Position numbers and translations under genes: made by a program. 64,000 bases of DNA from NCBI RefSeq assembly GCF_000826655.1, contig NZ_JXJO01000022.1, forward strand, positions 124,001 to 188,000. Direction: 5' to 3'. The stretch's first letter is position 1; each line of letters opens with the position of its first letter. Shown piece after piece: positions 16,112-25,921 of the stretch. The DNA comes from Psychroserpens damuponensis (lineage in GTDB: Bacteria; Bacteroidota; Bacteroidia; Flavobacteriales; Flavobacteriaceae). Below the pieces are notes generated by a model, which was not told the DNA's origin, did not search any database, and worked only from the letters and a program-made list of their open reading frames with translations.

Positions 16112-18529
16112 TTATTCTTTAATGACTTCCATTTTTTGAATCGTCTTAATGTCTTGACCTTCGCCATTAGTAGTAGATGCCTCAAACGCTTCTAACTGTG
16201 TTTCAACTTCTTTTTGAGTCCCAGAGAACGTTTCTTTTTTAGTTACAGTTTCTCCGTTTTCTATCATCGTGTAAGTCACTGTAGCTTGAGCTATATCTGT
16301 AGAGGTACCTATAACGGTTTCAACTTCAACTTCTGTTGTTGCCAATCCTGTTTCCGAAGTATGTCCGCCTAAAATTGGTGCAATTACCAAACCAATTAAA
16401 CAGGTTAATTTAATTAAGATGTTCATAGATGGTCCAGAGGTATCTTTAAATGGATCTCCAACCGTATCACCAGTTACCGCAGCTTTATGTGCATCACTAC
16501 CTTTATAGGTCATTTCTCCATTAATTTCTACACCAGCTTCAAAAGATTTTTTGGCATTATCCCATGCACCTCCAGCATTGTTTTGGAAAATTGCCCATAA
16601 CACACCAGATACTGTAACACCAGCCATATAACCACCTAACATCTCTGCAATGGCTAAATGATCCATACCAAATAACATGGGTACAAATGCAATAACTAAA
16701 GGAAAACCAATAGTTAATAAACCTGGTAACATCATTTCTTTTAATGACGCTTTTGTTGAAATATCAACACATTTATCATATTCTGGCTTACCAGTACCTT
16801 CCATAATTCCTGGAATATCTCTAAACTGACGTCTTACTTCTTCTACCATTTCCATAGCTGCTTTTCCTACAGCATTCATGGCTAATGCAGAGAATACTAC
16901 TGGCACCATTCCTCCAACAAATAACATAGCTAGAACTGGTGCTTTAAAAATATTAATGCCATCAATTCCTGTAAAGGTTACATAAGCAGCAAATAATGCT
17001 AATGACGTTAATGCAGCCGATGCGATAGCAAATCCTTTTCCGGTAGCTGCTGTTGTATTTCCTACTGAATCTAAAATATCTGTACGTTCTCTAACGATTG
17101 GTTCTTGTTCGCTCATTTCAGCAATACCACCTGCATTATCAGAGATTGGTCCAAAAGCATCAATTGCTAACTGCATAGCTGTTGTAGCCATCATTGCCGA
17201 AGCGGCTAATGCCACACCATAAAATCCTGCAAAAGCGTAAGATGCCCAAATAGCACCAGCAAATAATAACACTGATGGGAATGTAGAAATCATACCTGTA
17301 GCTAAACCAGCAATAATATTGGTTCCTGCTCCTGTAGACGATTGCTGTACAATTTTTAAGATTGGAGATTTTCCTAACCCTGTATAATATTCAGTAACTG
17401 ATGAAATCACAGCACCTACAAATAACCCAACTAAAGTAGCGTAGAATACACGCATTGCAGAAATCTCAACTAAACCTTCGCCAAAGAAATTCATTGTCAT
17501 GGTTTCAGGTAACATCCAAGTTACTAATGCAAAACATGACAGAGCAACTAACACAATAGAAGTCCAGTTACCTACATTTAAAGCACCCATAACTTGAGTT
17601 TCTTTAGCATCATTACTTTTAATTTTCACCAACATGGTACCAATAATAGAAATAATAATTCCTGCTCCAGCAATTGCCATTGGCAGTAAGATGGGACCAA
17701 TACCACCAAAAGCATCAGAGATAGCTCCACCCATATCTTTAATCACATAGTTACCAAGCACCATAGCAGCCAATACTGTTGCTACGTAAGAACCAAATAA
17801 ATCGGCTCCCATTCCTGCAACATCACCTACATTATCTCCCACGTTATCTGCAATAGTTGCAGGATTACGAGGATCATCTTCTGGAATACCGGCTTCTACT
17901 TTACCAACTAAATCGGCACCAACATCGGCAGCTTTTGTATATATACCACCACCTACTCTTGCAAATAATGCGATAGATTCTGCTCCTAAAGAGAAACCTG
18001 CTAATGTTTCGAGTACAATAGTCATATCCATTGTATTGGTCCATTCGCTTCCCATAAAGAACCAAAAGAAAAATATAAAAAATGCGGTTAAACCTAACAC
18101 AGCCAAACCAGCAACTCCAAGTCCCATTACTGTACCACCTCCAAAGGAAATTTTAAGTGCATTTGGTAAACTGGTACGCGCAGCTTGTGTTGTTCTAACA
18201 TTTGTTTTTGTAGCAATTTTCATCCCAATATTTCCTGCATAAGCCGAAAATACGGCTCCAAAAATAAAAGCAATAACGATTAGCCAATGTGTAGTTGGTA
18301 CCACAATAGAGACAACAGCCAAAAGAACACTTACTATCACCACAAAAATGGCTAGTAATCTGTATTCGGCATTTAAAAAAGCCAAGGCTCCTTCATAAAT
18401 GTGATCTGAAATTTCTTTCATTTTACCATCTCCAGCATCTTGTTTCATAACCCATGATTGTTTTACAACCATGTAAATTAATCCTAAAAGTGCCAATGCA
18501 ATTGGCATGTAAATCATTAGTGATTCCAT
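16112..18529 (-). CDS. hppA: Membrane ion-translocating pyrophosphatase
   Basis: An 805-residue integral membrane protein with about 16 helices that couples pyrophosphate hydrolysis to Na+ and/or H+ export. The catalytic signature DVGADLVGKVE and the Asp-rich DNVGDNVGDVAGMGADLF loop are present, with the second Asp cluster SDNAGGIAEM. The segment VGNTTAATGKG has Ala where potassium-independent enzymes carry Lys, which indicates the K+-dependent class. A ~75-residue charged C-terminal extension follows the last helix. The soluble pyrophosphatase gene lies just upstream on the same strand, so two routes for pyrophosphate removal are adjacent. Confidence 0.95.
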   Translation of the reverse strand: MESLMIYMPIALALLGLIYMVVKQSWVMKQDAGDGKMKEISDHIYEGALAFLNAEYRLLAIFVVIVSVLLAVVSIVVPTTHWLIVIAFIFGAVFSAYAGNIGMKIATKTNVRTTQAARTSLPNALKISFGGGTVMGLGVAGLAVLGLTAFFIFFFWFFMGSEWTNTMDMTIVLETLAGFSLGAESIALFARVGGGIYTKAADVGADLVGKVEAGIPEDDPRNPATIADNVGDNVGDVAGMGADLFGSYVATVLAAMVLGNYVIKDMGGAISDAFGGIGPILLPMAIAGAGIIISIIGTMLVKIKSNDAKETQVMGALNVGNWTSIVLVALSCFALVTWMLPETMTMNFFGEGLVEISAMRVFYATLVGLFVGAVISSVTEYYTGLGKSPILKIVQQSSTGAGTNIIAGLATGMISTFPSVLLFAGAIWASYAFAGFYGVALAASAMMATTAMQLAIDAFGPISDNAGGIAEMSEQEPIVRERTDILDSVGNTTAATGKGFAIASAALTSLALFAAYVTFTGIDGINIFKAPVLAMLFVGGMVPVVFSALAMNAVGKAAMEMVEEVRRQFRDIPGIMEGTGKPEYDKCVDISTKASLKEMMLPGLLTIGFPLVIAFVPMLFGMDHLAIAEMLGGYMAGVTVSGVLWAIFQNNAGGAWDNAKKSFEAGVEINGEMTYKGSDAHKAAVTGDTVGDPFKDTSGPSMNILIKLTCLIGLVIAPILGGHTSETGLATTEVEVETVIGTSTDIAQATVTYTMIENGETVTKKETFSGTQKEVETQLEAFEASTTNGEGQDIKTIQKMEVIKE

Positions 18530-18564
18530 ATTTTAAATTTTATTTTGATTAGTTATTAGCTAGG

Positions 18565-18596
18565 TAAAAGTAGTAAAATGAATCATATTTTACCAA
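18565..18596 (-). promoter_or_regulatory. Possible hppA promoter
   Basis: The minus strand reads TTG, 21 bases, then TACTTTTA (one mismatch to TAnnTTTG), 36 bp before the hppA ATG. The TTG overlaps the edge of the ppa terminator stem. Confidence 0.4.
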
Positions 18597-18630
18597 AAAA
18601 GCAATATTAATTACTTAATATTGCTTTTTT
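18595..18630 (-). terminator. Terminator after ppa
   Basis: Sixteen-base-pair stem (AAAAAAGCAATATTAA with its complement, 4-base loop), A/T-flanked on both sides, so probably bidirectional. It separates ppa from hppA. Confidence 0.75.
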
Positions 18631-18660
18631 AATAGTTTTGTGTTAAAAAACCTGTGATTA

Positions 18661-19188
18661 TTAAATTGTAAAAGTGCGCTTCTTTTTATGCTCACTATTA
18701 TCATAACGCTCTACACATTCATGATAGATTTTTATAGCTTCGGCAGCGTCTCCCCAACCACCTGTATCAACTTTTTTCTTTTCTAAATCTTTATAGACTT
18801 TAAAGAAATGTTCAATCTCTTTTAAACGATGCGGATTTAAATCATTTATATCATGATTATTACTCCAAATAGGATCAGAAACTGGTACACAAATAATTTT
18901 TTCATCAGGACCTTTTTCATCTGTCATATGAAACACACCAATTGGTCTTACTTCCATTACAACCATTGGGTATGTTGGCTGGTGCCCTAAAACCAATACA
19001 TCTAAAGGATCACTATCTAAAGCTAAAGTTTCAGGTATAAACCCATAATCTCCAGGATACATCATTGATGAAAACAACATACGATCAAAACGTATTTTGT
19101 GTAAGGTAAAATCGTATTCATATTTATTACGACTCCCTTTTGGGATTTCTATTAATACATCAAAAGTTAATTTTTCGGTTTCAGACAT
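18661..19188 (-). CDS. ppa: Soluble inorganic pyrophosphatase
   Basis: A 175-residue family I pyrophosphatase that hydrolyses pyrophosphate to phosphate in the cytoplasm. Visible motifs are EIPKGSRNKYEYD near the N-terminus, YPGDYGFIPET, and the metal-binding DSDPLDVLVLG signature, then DEKIICVP. Length is normal for the hexameric bacterial type. It is transcribed from its own promoter ahead of hppA. Confidence 0.95.
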   Translation of the reverse strand: MSETEKLTFDVLIEIPKGSRNKYEYDFTLHKIRFDRMLFSSMMYPGDYGFIPETLALDSDPLDVLVLGHQPTYPMVVMEVRPIGVFHMTDEKGPDEKIICVPVSDPIWSNNHDINDLNPHRLKEIEHFFKVYKDLEKKKVDTGGWGDAAEAIKIYHECVERYDNSEHKKKRTFTI

Positions 19189-19739
19189 GTGTTTTATTTT
19201 TTCTACGGAAATTGGATTTCTAATTTTACTTTATCTAACTGCGAGATTCGTTAGGCGTTTACCATACTAAATTTCGGGCTGTAAAGATAGTGTATTGTTT
19301 GAGTTTTGACAATAATATTTTGAATTTGAGTTTTTAATATAATAAGACAAAACGAAGTTACCAATGACATACAAAAAACACGTTGCTAAACTATAAACTG
19401 CTGGCAAATAGCGTTATAAATTGAGTATATTTAGAAGCTTATAAACAAGCTACAAACGAAAAGCTTGGATAAATTTAATTTTGTCAATATTAAAACGGAA
19501 TAATCCTATATAACTATCTATATCTGATTGTTGGATTTATCATACAAAGAAAAATAATATTTAAAGCACAGTTTAAAGTAGCCTCAATCGTTATAATGGT
19601 AAATAGCGTTACTAATGTCACTATAGAAACCACAAAAATAAATATCCATGCTTTTTACACCATTCTCACACAAAATGAAAATTCAAGTAAACTCATCTAC
19701 CAATTGTTAACCAATTAGCGACCTGTTACAACAATCTGT
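19189..19739. other. 551-bp intergenic region
   Basis: Apart from the ppa promoter I see no gene. The part from ~19350 to 19700 is AT-rich, contains stop codons in all frames, and has two short related stretches (CAAATAGCGTTATAA and TAAATAGCGTTACTA near 19406 and 19600). It may be decayed sequence. No tRNA or terminator is recognisable. Confidence 0.6.
19282..19312 (-). promoter_or_regulatory. Probable ppa promoter
   Basis: The minus strand reads TTG, 20 bases, then TATCTTTA (one mismatch to TAnnTTTG). The spacing is ideal for the flavobacterial promoter. It lies ~94 bp before the ATG. Confidence 0.45.
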
Positions 19740-20087
19740 ATGGCTAATAAAAAAGAACTAGAAGCACTTGTGAAGGTCGACGCCAGAATTGAGATAACAG
19801 TTATTTTAAACACGAGCCAAACCAAACTAGCAGAAGCAATGGTTATCACTCAAAAAAGCGAATACGATTACTCACGAGACGAATACTTATCCAACATATA
19901 TTACTTCACATACGAAACTGTTGAAGATTTTCAATTTAAAATCTCAAAACTATACGAAACTTCTTTGACTGCAACAATGCATGGTAACTGCGTGATAAAT
20001 GGCTCTAATGGCTTAAAACCGAATGCACAATTATTGATAACTACCCAATTTAAACGTGATAAAACTTTAAAACGAACAGTTAAATAA
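19740..20087 (+). CDS. Small hypothetical protein
   Basis: A 115-residue open frame that I do not recognise. It has no signal peptide; predicted mixed alpha/beta with beta-rich Thr/Tyr segments. It is preceded by a long non-coding stretch and converges with the DUF5686 gene. No ribosome-binding site or clear promoter is visible, and it stands alone, so it could be a real orphan gene or a chance frame in decayed DNA. Confidence 0.45.
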   Translation: MANKKELEALVKVDARIEITVILNTSQTKLAEAMVITQKSEYDYSRDEYLSNIYYFTYETVEDFQFKISKLYETSLTATMHGNCVINGSNGLKPNAQLLITTQFKRDKTLKRTVK

Positions 20088-20115
20088 TATAATGTGTTAT
20101 CCTTAATAAAGTAGG

Positions 20116-22626
20116 CTAAAAATTAAACCCAAAGCTACCTGTTACACCAAAAGGTCTAGCATCTGGAGTATCTAAATAATTGCCTCTAAAGTTGAAATCT
20201 ATTCGTAAGATTTTAAAAATATTACCAACTCCAACACTATACTCGTAGTAGATATCATCATTTGGTGCAATTAAAGGTGTTTCTATTGGATTCCCAGTAG
20301 TGTTAAGTGCGATGTTTTCCGCAGATAAATCACCCCAAACTCCTCGTACACCAACAATAGCTCTTAAATTATATTTTTTAAGAAATGGAATTCTTGAAAA
20401 AATACGACCATTAAAATTATGTTCTAAATGTAAAGAGGTATACGTATCTGTTACAAACTCATAGAAATCTAGCTGTGGGAATGTGTTATAAATTGAAAAA
20501 TACGATTGATTTCCTGGCACTACATTTAACAATCCTAACGGCACTTCTCCAAATGTTTTTCCTACTTCAATTGTTGTTGTTAAACGGCCAAAGCCACCTA
20601 CTTGCCATGGTTGAATGTAAGAAAACTGAACTTTTGTATAATCAAAATCACTATTAAATATGTTTTTATCTGCACGTGTTACTTGTGCAAATAGACTTGC
20701 AAATCCATCATTAGCTGTACGACGTTCTACACCAAATCCTGTCATTTTTCGCTTTGGATAATAAGATAAAGACAAGGCTGTTTCGTATTGTTTGATTTCC
20801 GAAGAAATACCAGAAGGCGATTCTGGATCAATATAATCTAAACTAAAGGTTGGTGATGCAGATGAAAGTGTTCTGTAAGTTCCGCTAGTTCTAATTACAA
20901 AGTTTTTACTAGGTTCGACTTCTAGAGCCAACGTGGTTAAATTCACATTGGTTAGTTTATCATTAGTACTCGTACCCACAACGGCAGATGATGCCAAACT
21001 ACGACCTAATACATCGGTAGATGCGGTTAGATTTGCACCAATTTGCTCAATATCTCGTCGGTTTCCTCCTGAAATTATAAAGCGGTTCTTTTTATCTACA
21101 AGCCACTTACCAGAAATACCGTATTTAAATTTATCATCTCTAAATCCGTAGGCTAAAAACCCTTCTACTCTCCAAAGGTCATTGGGACCAAAATAGGTTC
21201 GTCCACCACCTCGTATTCGCATGCCTTCGACTTCATTATATCCAAACACCGAAAAAACAGGTCCAATATCTAAATTTAAACTAGGCACTTCAATATAACC
21301 TGAAGCCAGAATACTTCCAACATTATAAAGTCGTTTAAACTTTTTAACGGTTTTTAGAGTATCCAACATTTTGTAAACGCCTTTTTCATCTTTACTTAGG
21401 GATTCCATTCGGTTTTGCTCCCAAAAATCATCGTCACGATTGTAAGCGTCTTCATTATAATTATAGACTTCTTCATCGTAAAACTTCTCATTTTTAGCTA
21501 TGTCAAATTTATAATTATCATATAAGGTTGTTCGTTTTCCGTAAACACCACGTGACTTTTCTTTTTTATTTAAGGCAAAATCAGATAACATATAATCCCG
21601 CTTAATTAAAAATAGTGTATCATTTAAAACTTCAAATTCTTGCTCTATATAAATCTCTTTTACCCAGTTAATGTTCGCACTTTTTGATGCTTGAAGATTA
21701 ATATCTTTTATAGCATACGTAGAGTCATTAACCCAAAAATCTCCTTTAAAGGTCAATTCGTTTTTACGTCTTGGGTAATAAACAATATTATAGCACCATT
21801 TATTATCGATAAAAGCACTATCAGACAAGACATAATTATAGGTTTGAACTCCTGTGCGCGACAACGGACTCACAAAGCTCTTATCAAAAAACTTAAGGTA
21901 GTTATCGTAGATATTAAAATCTGCGTAGAGGTCATCAATAAAATCGATAATAATTTGATTATTACTAAAACCTGAATTTTTATTTCCCTTTAGATCGCTC
22001 TTTTCTTTATTGATTAGGTTGTCGCCATATACTTTACTTACGGCTTCATTAATAAAAATTGGCAAATAAGTTTTACCGGTAATATTAGAGGTATCAACTT
22101 CTTCAAAAACGAATTCCATCCCTTTAAACAGTTTACTCTTTATAAGTGCACTGTCAATAGTATTAAGGTCAAATTCTACTTTTTCGTATTTATCGTATTC
22201 GTACTGTTTAAATTGTTCTAAACCGTTTTTTCGTTTACGTTCCCAAATTTTTTGAAGGATTCTAATCGCAGGATTTTCTGAAGCTTTTTTAGATTGCTTC
22301 CCTGTGACAATAAGTACGGCATCTAATGCTCCTGCCTCTTCCTTTAGTATAAACTTAAGGTCGTAGTTAACTTTATTATCAAGTTTGACTTCCTGAACTT
22401 CATAGCCTAAAAAGGAAACGACTAAGGTATCCCAAGTATTATTAGATTCTAAATAAAAACGTCCGTCTTCGTTTGAAATAGTCCCTTCCGTAGACCCTTT
22501 AAATAAAATATTAGCATAGGCTACAGGTGCATTGAATTCATCAAAAACATAACCACTTACTTTCGTTTGAGCAAAAGACAAGGCTATTCCGAAGAAAAAT
22601 AGTAAAATGAGGAGCTTCTTTTTCAT
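20116..22626 (-). CDS. DUF5686 outer-membrane protein with carboxypeptidase-regulatory-like domain
   Basis: An 836-residue protein. The start is taken at 22626 (MKKKLLILLFFFG...), the second of two closely spaced ATGs, because it begins the signal peptide. The signal ends SFAQ. A carboxypeptidase-regulatory-like domain (~22-105, VSGYVFDEFNAPVAYANI) is followed by the large DUF5686 region, which finishes in barrel-like aromatic strands ending GSFGFNF, a typical outer-membrane C-terminus. The function of DUF5686 is unknown; an outer-membrane transporter or assembly role is likely from architecture. It stands alone with a terminator upstream. Confidence 0.88.
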   Translation of the reverse strand: MKKKLLILLFFFGIALSFAQTKVSGYVFDEFNAPVAYANILFKGSTEGTISNEDGRFYLESNNTWDTLVVSFLGYEVQEVKLDNKVNYDLKFILKEEAGALDAVLIVTGKQSKKASENPAIRILQKIWERKRKNGLEQFKQYEYDKYEKVEFDLNTIDSALIKSKLFKGMEFVFEEVDTSNITGKTYLPIFINEAVSKVYGDNLINKEKSDLKGNKNSGFSNNQIIIDFIDDLYADFNIYDNYLKFFDKSFVSPLSRTGVQTYNYVLSDSAFIDNKWCYNIVYYPRRKNELTFKGDFWVNDSTYAIKDINLQASKSANINWVKEIYIEQEFEVLNDTLFLIKRDYMLSDFALNKKEKSRGVYGKRTTLYDNYKFDIAKNEKFYDEEVYNYNEDAYNRDDDFWEQNRMESLSKDEKGVYKMLDTLKTVKKFKRLYNVGSILASGYIEVPSLNLDIGPVFSVFGYNEVEGMRIRGGGRTYFGPNDLWRVEGFLAYGFRDDKFKYGISGKWLVDKKNRFIISGGNRRDIEQIGANLTASTDVLGRSLASSAVVGTSTNDKLTNVNLTTLALEVEPSKNFVIRTSGTYRTLSSASPTFSLDYIDPESPSGISSEIKQYETALSLSYYPKRKMTGFGVERRTANDGFASLFAQVTRADKNIFNSDFDYTKVQFSYIQPWQVGGFGRLTTTIEVGKTFGEVPLGLLNVVPGNQSYFSIYNTFPQLDFYEFVTDTYTSLHLEHNFNGRIFSRIPFLKKYNLRAIVGVRGVWGDLSAENIALNTTGNPIETPLIAPNDDIYYEYSVGVGNIFKILRIDFNFRGNYLDTPDARPFGVTGSFGFNF

Positions 22627-22708
22627 GTACATAGGTTTTGCAATTTAGTTTTGGTTGGGTTTAAAATTGCAATTGCCAGTCTTATACTGGTTTGAGTGTT
22701 CAAAACTA

Positions 22709-22747
22709 AAAAAACTTCATCAACAATCGTGCTAATGAAGTTTTTTA
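22709..22747 (-). terminator. Terminator after the pyruvate dehydrogenase beta gene
   Basis: Stem ACTTCAT/ATGAAGT extended by A and T runs on both sides. On the minus strand it is followed by seven T residues, 20 bp after the stop codon. Confidence 0.75.
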
Positions 22748-22767
22748 ACGTAAAATATGCGTTTTAA

Positions 22768-23745
22768 TTATTTGTACATCACTTTATTTACCGCTTTAAT
22801 AACTTCGGTGTAGTCTGGTAACCACTCAGCTAATAAAACTGGAGAATAAGGTGCAGGCGTATCTGCTGTATTAATTTTAACTATTGGTGCGTCTAAATAA
22901 TCAAATGCTTCCGCTTGAACTAAATATGTGATTTCTGTAGACACGTTTCCAAATGGCCAAGCTTCTTCTAAAATTACAAGGCGATTGGTTTTCTTTACAG
23001 AGGTAATTATAGCCTCTCTATCTAAAGGTCTAACCGTTCTTAAATCTATAATCTCACAAGAGACACCGTCTTTCTCAAGCTCGTCTGCCGCTTTATAAGC
23101 TTCTTTTATAATTTTTCCGAAGGAAACAATAGTCACATCTGTACCTTCTCTTTTAAGTTCAGCAACTCCTAAAGGGATTGTATATTCACCTTCTGGCACT
23201 TCACCTTTATCACCATACATCTGCTCACTTTCCATAAAAATTACAGGATCGTCATCTCTAATTGCAGATTTCAATAAACCTTTGGCATCATAAGGTGTAG
23301 AAGGCACAACCACTTTTAAACCAGGCGTATTTGCAAACCAATTCTCAAAAGCTTGAGAGTGCGTTGCTCCTAATTGCCCAGCAGAAGCTGTAGGACCACG
23401 AAAAACAATAGGACATTTAAATTGGCCACCAGACATTTGTCTAATTTTAGCCGCATTATTTATAATTTGGTCAATCCCAACTAGAGAGAAATTAAAGGTC
23501 ATATACTCAACAATAGGACGATTTCCCGTCATCGTTGAACCAATCGCTATACCAGCAAAACCAAGCTCAGCAATAGGTGTATCAATAACACGCTTAGCTC
23601 CAAATTCGTCTAACATACCTTTTGAAGCTTTGTAAGCTCCATTATATTCTGCAACTTCCTCACCCATTAAATAAATGCTTTCATCTCGACGCATTTCTTC
23701 GCTCATGGCTTCGCAAATTGCTTCTCTAAATTGAATTGTTTTCAT
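22768..23745 (-). CDS. pdhB: Pyruvate dehydrogenase E1 component, beta subunit
   Basis: A 325-residue protein. The start is placed at 23745 (MKTIQFREAICEAM); the longer frame from 23838 adds a spurious hydrophobic stretch absent from the family. It pairs with an alpha subunit, not in this window, to form the thiamine-diphosphate E1 enzyme that decarboxylates pyruvate. Typical features are MGEEVAEYNGAYKASKG, the VDTPIAE-like IDTPIAELGFAGIAIG segment, RGPTASAGQLGATHSQ, and the C-terminal transketolase domain with EEAWPFGNVS. It diverges from etfBA. Confidence 0.93.
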   Translation of the reverse strand: MKTIQFREAICEAMSEEMRRDESIYLMGEEVAEYNGAYKASKGMLDEFGAKRVIDTPIAELGFAGIAIGSTMTGNRPIVEYMTFNFSLVGIDQIINNAAKIRQMSGGQFKCPIVFRGPTASAGQLGATHSQAFENWFANTPGLKVVVPSTPYDAKGLLKSAIRDDDPVIFMESEQMYGDKGEVPEGEYTIPLGVAELKREGTDVTIVSFGKIIKEAYKAADELEKDGVSCEIIDLRTVRPLDREAIITSVKKTNRLVILEEAWPFGNVSTEITYLVQAEAFDYLDAPIVKINTADTPAPYSPVLLAEWLPDYTEVIKAVNKVMYK

Positions 23746-24072
23746 GTATTCATTTTTTTTACGAATAACAAAAATAGTAATTATTGATAATAAAATAACA
23801 TAAATTGTAGCTGAAAACATATTATAAGCCCAACCCAACTATACACAACTTCATTTTCTTCTTATTTCTTCGGAAATGTGCCAAACCAAAACAATTTTAA
23901 CGCTAATAAACTTTGAATTATTCGTAATTTAGCGCAAAATTTATAAGATTTCCCTAACTATTTAGATGATTTCTCTAGTTTTCATAAAATATATTATGCA
24001 TGCATAGTAAAATTTGAAATTTTATAATTATCTTCGTCCTTTAAAAAAAATACTCATAATAAATTATTAGAT

Positions 24073-24819
24073 ATGAAAATATTAGTATGTATTAGCCACG
24101 TACCTGATACGACTTCAAAAATTAATTTTACCGATGGTGACACAAAATTTGACACCACTGGTGTTCAATTTGTAATTAATCCTAACGATGAATTTGGTTT
24201 AACTCGTGCCATGTGGTTTAAAGAAAAGCAAGGCGCTCAAGTTACTGTTGTTAATGTTGGTGGACCAGAAACCGAACCTACACTTCGTAAAGCATTAGCC
24301 ATAGGAGCTGATCAAGCCATACGTGTAAATACGCAAGCTAAAGACGGCTATCAAGTTGCCAAAGAAATCGCTAATGTGGTTAAAGATGGTGCATTTGACA
24401 TCGTTATTGCAGGTCGTGAATCTATTGACTATAATGGTGGTATGGTTCCAGGAATGATCGCTGCCCTAACCAACGCTAATTTTGTAACTAACTGTATTAA
24501 CCTAGAAGTTGATGGCACAAATGCTACCGCAATGCGAGAAATTGATGGTGGTAAAGAAACAGTAGCCACAAGTTTACCTCTAGTAATTGGTGGGCAAAAA
24601 GGATTAGTTGAAGAGAGTGATCTACGTATTCCTAATATGAGAGGTATTATGATGGCTCGTAAAAAACCATTATCTGTTGTTGAACCTATCAATGCAGCTG
24701 CCGAAACTAATTCGGTTAAATTTGAGAAACCAGCTCCAAAAGGTGCTGTAACTCTTGTTGCTCCAGATAATCTAGATGAATTAATCAATTTACTTCACAA
24801 CGAAGCAAAAGCGATTTAA
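24073..24819 (+). CDS. etfB: Electron transfer flavoprotein, beta subunit
   Basis: A 248-residue EtfB/FixA protein that binds AMP and, with EtfA, carries electrons from acyl-CoA dehydrogenases to the quinone pool. Visible family features are VCISHVPDTTSKINF at the start, FVINPNDEFGLTRA, VNVGG, the GRESIDYNGGMVPGMIAA loop, and the C-terminal recognition-loop region MRGIMMARKKPLSVVEP. The etfA gene follows after 21 bp. Confidence 0.94.
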   Translation: MKILVCISHVPDTTSKINFTDGDTKFDTTGVQFVINPNDEFGLTRAMWFKEKQGAQVTVVNVGGPETEPTLRKALAIGADQAIRVNTQAKDGYQVAKEIANVVKDGAFDIVIAGRESIDYNGGMVPGMIAALTNANFVTNCINLEVDGTNATAMREIDGGKETVATSLPLVIGGQKGLVEESDLRIPNMRGIMMARKKPLSVVEPINAAAETNSVKFEKPAPKGAVTLVAPDNLDELINLLHNEAKAI

Positions 24820-24840
24820 TTAACCCTTAAAAGAAAAAAC

Positions 24841-25803
24841 ATGTCAGTTTTAGTATATACAGAATCAGAACAAGGAAAATTCAAAAAAACAGCTTTTGAA
24901 GTTGCCTCTTATGCCAAAGCAGTTGCCGACCAAATGGGAACAACAGTAACAGCTATCACAGTAAATGCTGGTGACTCATCTGAGTTAGGTAATTATGGTG
25001 TAGATAAAGTTTTAAATGTTAATAATAGTGATTTAGATAAATTTAATGCTAATGCCTATGCTAGTGCAATCACGCAAGCAGCACAGCAAGAAGGAGCTAA
25101 AGTAGTGGTATTAAGTTCTAGTGCAGATAGTAAATATCTAGCACCAATAGTTGCCATTGGCTTAGACGCTGGTTATGCCTCTAATGTTGTAGAAGCACCT
25201 TCAAGCACATCTCCTTTTACAGTAAAACGTACCGCTTTTACTAATAAAGCATTTAATATGACTACCATAGATACCGACACGAAAGTTGTTGGTGTATCTC
25301 AAAATTCATTTGGACTTGTAGAATCTAACGGAACTGTGTCTTCGGAAGACTTTTCGCCTTCAATACCAAGCATCTCAGTTACAGTACAATCTGTAGATAA
25401 AGCAACAGATAAAGTTTCAATTGCCGATGCCGAAGTTGTTGTTTCTGGTGGTCGTGGACTTAAAGGTCCAGAAAATTGGGGAATGGTAGAAGAACTAGCC
25501 GAAGTTCTTGGAGCCGCAACCGCTTGTTCAAAACCAGTATCAGATTTAGGATGGAGACCACATAGCGAACACGTTGGTCAAACAGGAAAGCCTGTAGCAT
25601 CAAATTTATACATAGCTATTGGTATTTCTGGAGCTATTCAACATCTAGCAGGTATTAACGCTTCTAAAATAAAAGTAGTCATCAATACAGATCCTGAAGC
25701 ACCTTTCTTCAAAGCAGCAGATTATGGAGTGGTTGGTGATGCTTTTGAAGTTGTACCTACTTTAATAGAAAAATTAAAAGCTTTTAAAGCACAAAACGCG
25801 TAA
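24841..25803 (+). CDS. etfA: Electron transfer flavoprotein, alpha subunit
   Basis: A 320-residue EtfA/FixB protein and partner of EtfB. The C-terminal FAD-binding domain is clear: VVSGGRGLKGPENW, GAATACSKPVSDLGW, then HSEHVGQTGKPVASNLYIAIGISGA and INTDPEAPFFKAADYGVVGD in two blocks. Length is normal. It is the second gene of the etfBA operon, and the following nuclease gene lies 118 bp downstream. Confidence 0.95.
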   Translation: MSVLVYTESEQGKFKKTAFEVASYAKAVADQMGTTVTAITVNAGDSSELGNYGVDKVLNVNNSDLDKFNANAYASAITQAAQQEGAKVVVLSSSADSKYLAPIVAIGLDAGYASNVVEAPSSTSPFTVKRTAFTNKAFNMTTIDTDTKVVGVSQNSFGLVESNGTVSSEDFSPSIPSISVTVQSVDKATDKVSIADAEVVVSGGRGLKGPENWGMVEELAEVLGAATACSKPVSDLGWRPHSEHVGQTGKPVASNLYIAIGISGAIQHLAGINASKIKVVINTDPEAPFFKAADYGVVGDAFEVVPTLIEKLKAFKAQNA

Positions 25804-25921
25804 TTTTTAAAAATCAGCGGTTATAAAAAGGACTGTTTTGATTTGGTACTCTAAACTTAAATCTGCATTTTGCAGTTGTTAAAGTCTAAATTAAAACAGT
25901 TCTTTACGTTTTACTATAGTT

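Noticed and set aside
23746-23838. N-terminal hydrophobic extension of pyruvate dehydrogenase beta
   Set aside because: The family starts at the ATG at 23745; the extra part lies in the divergent promoter region and looks like translated intergenic DNA.
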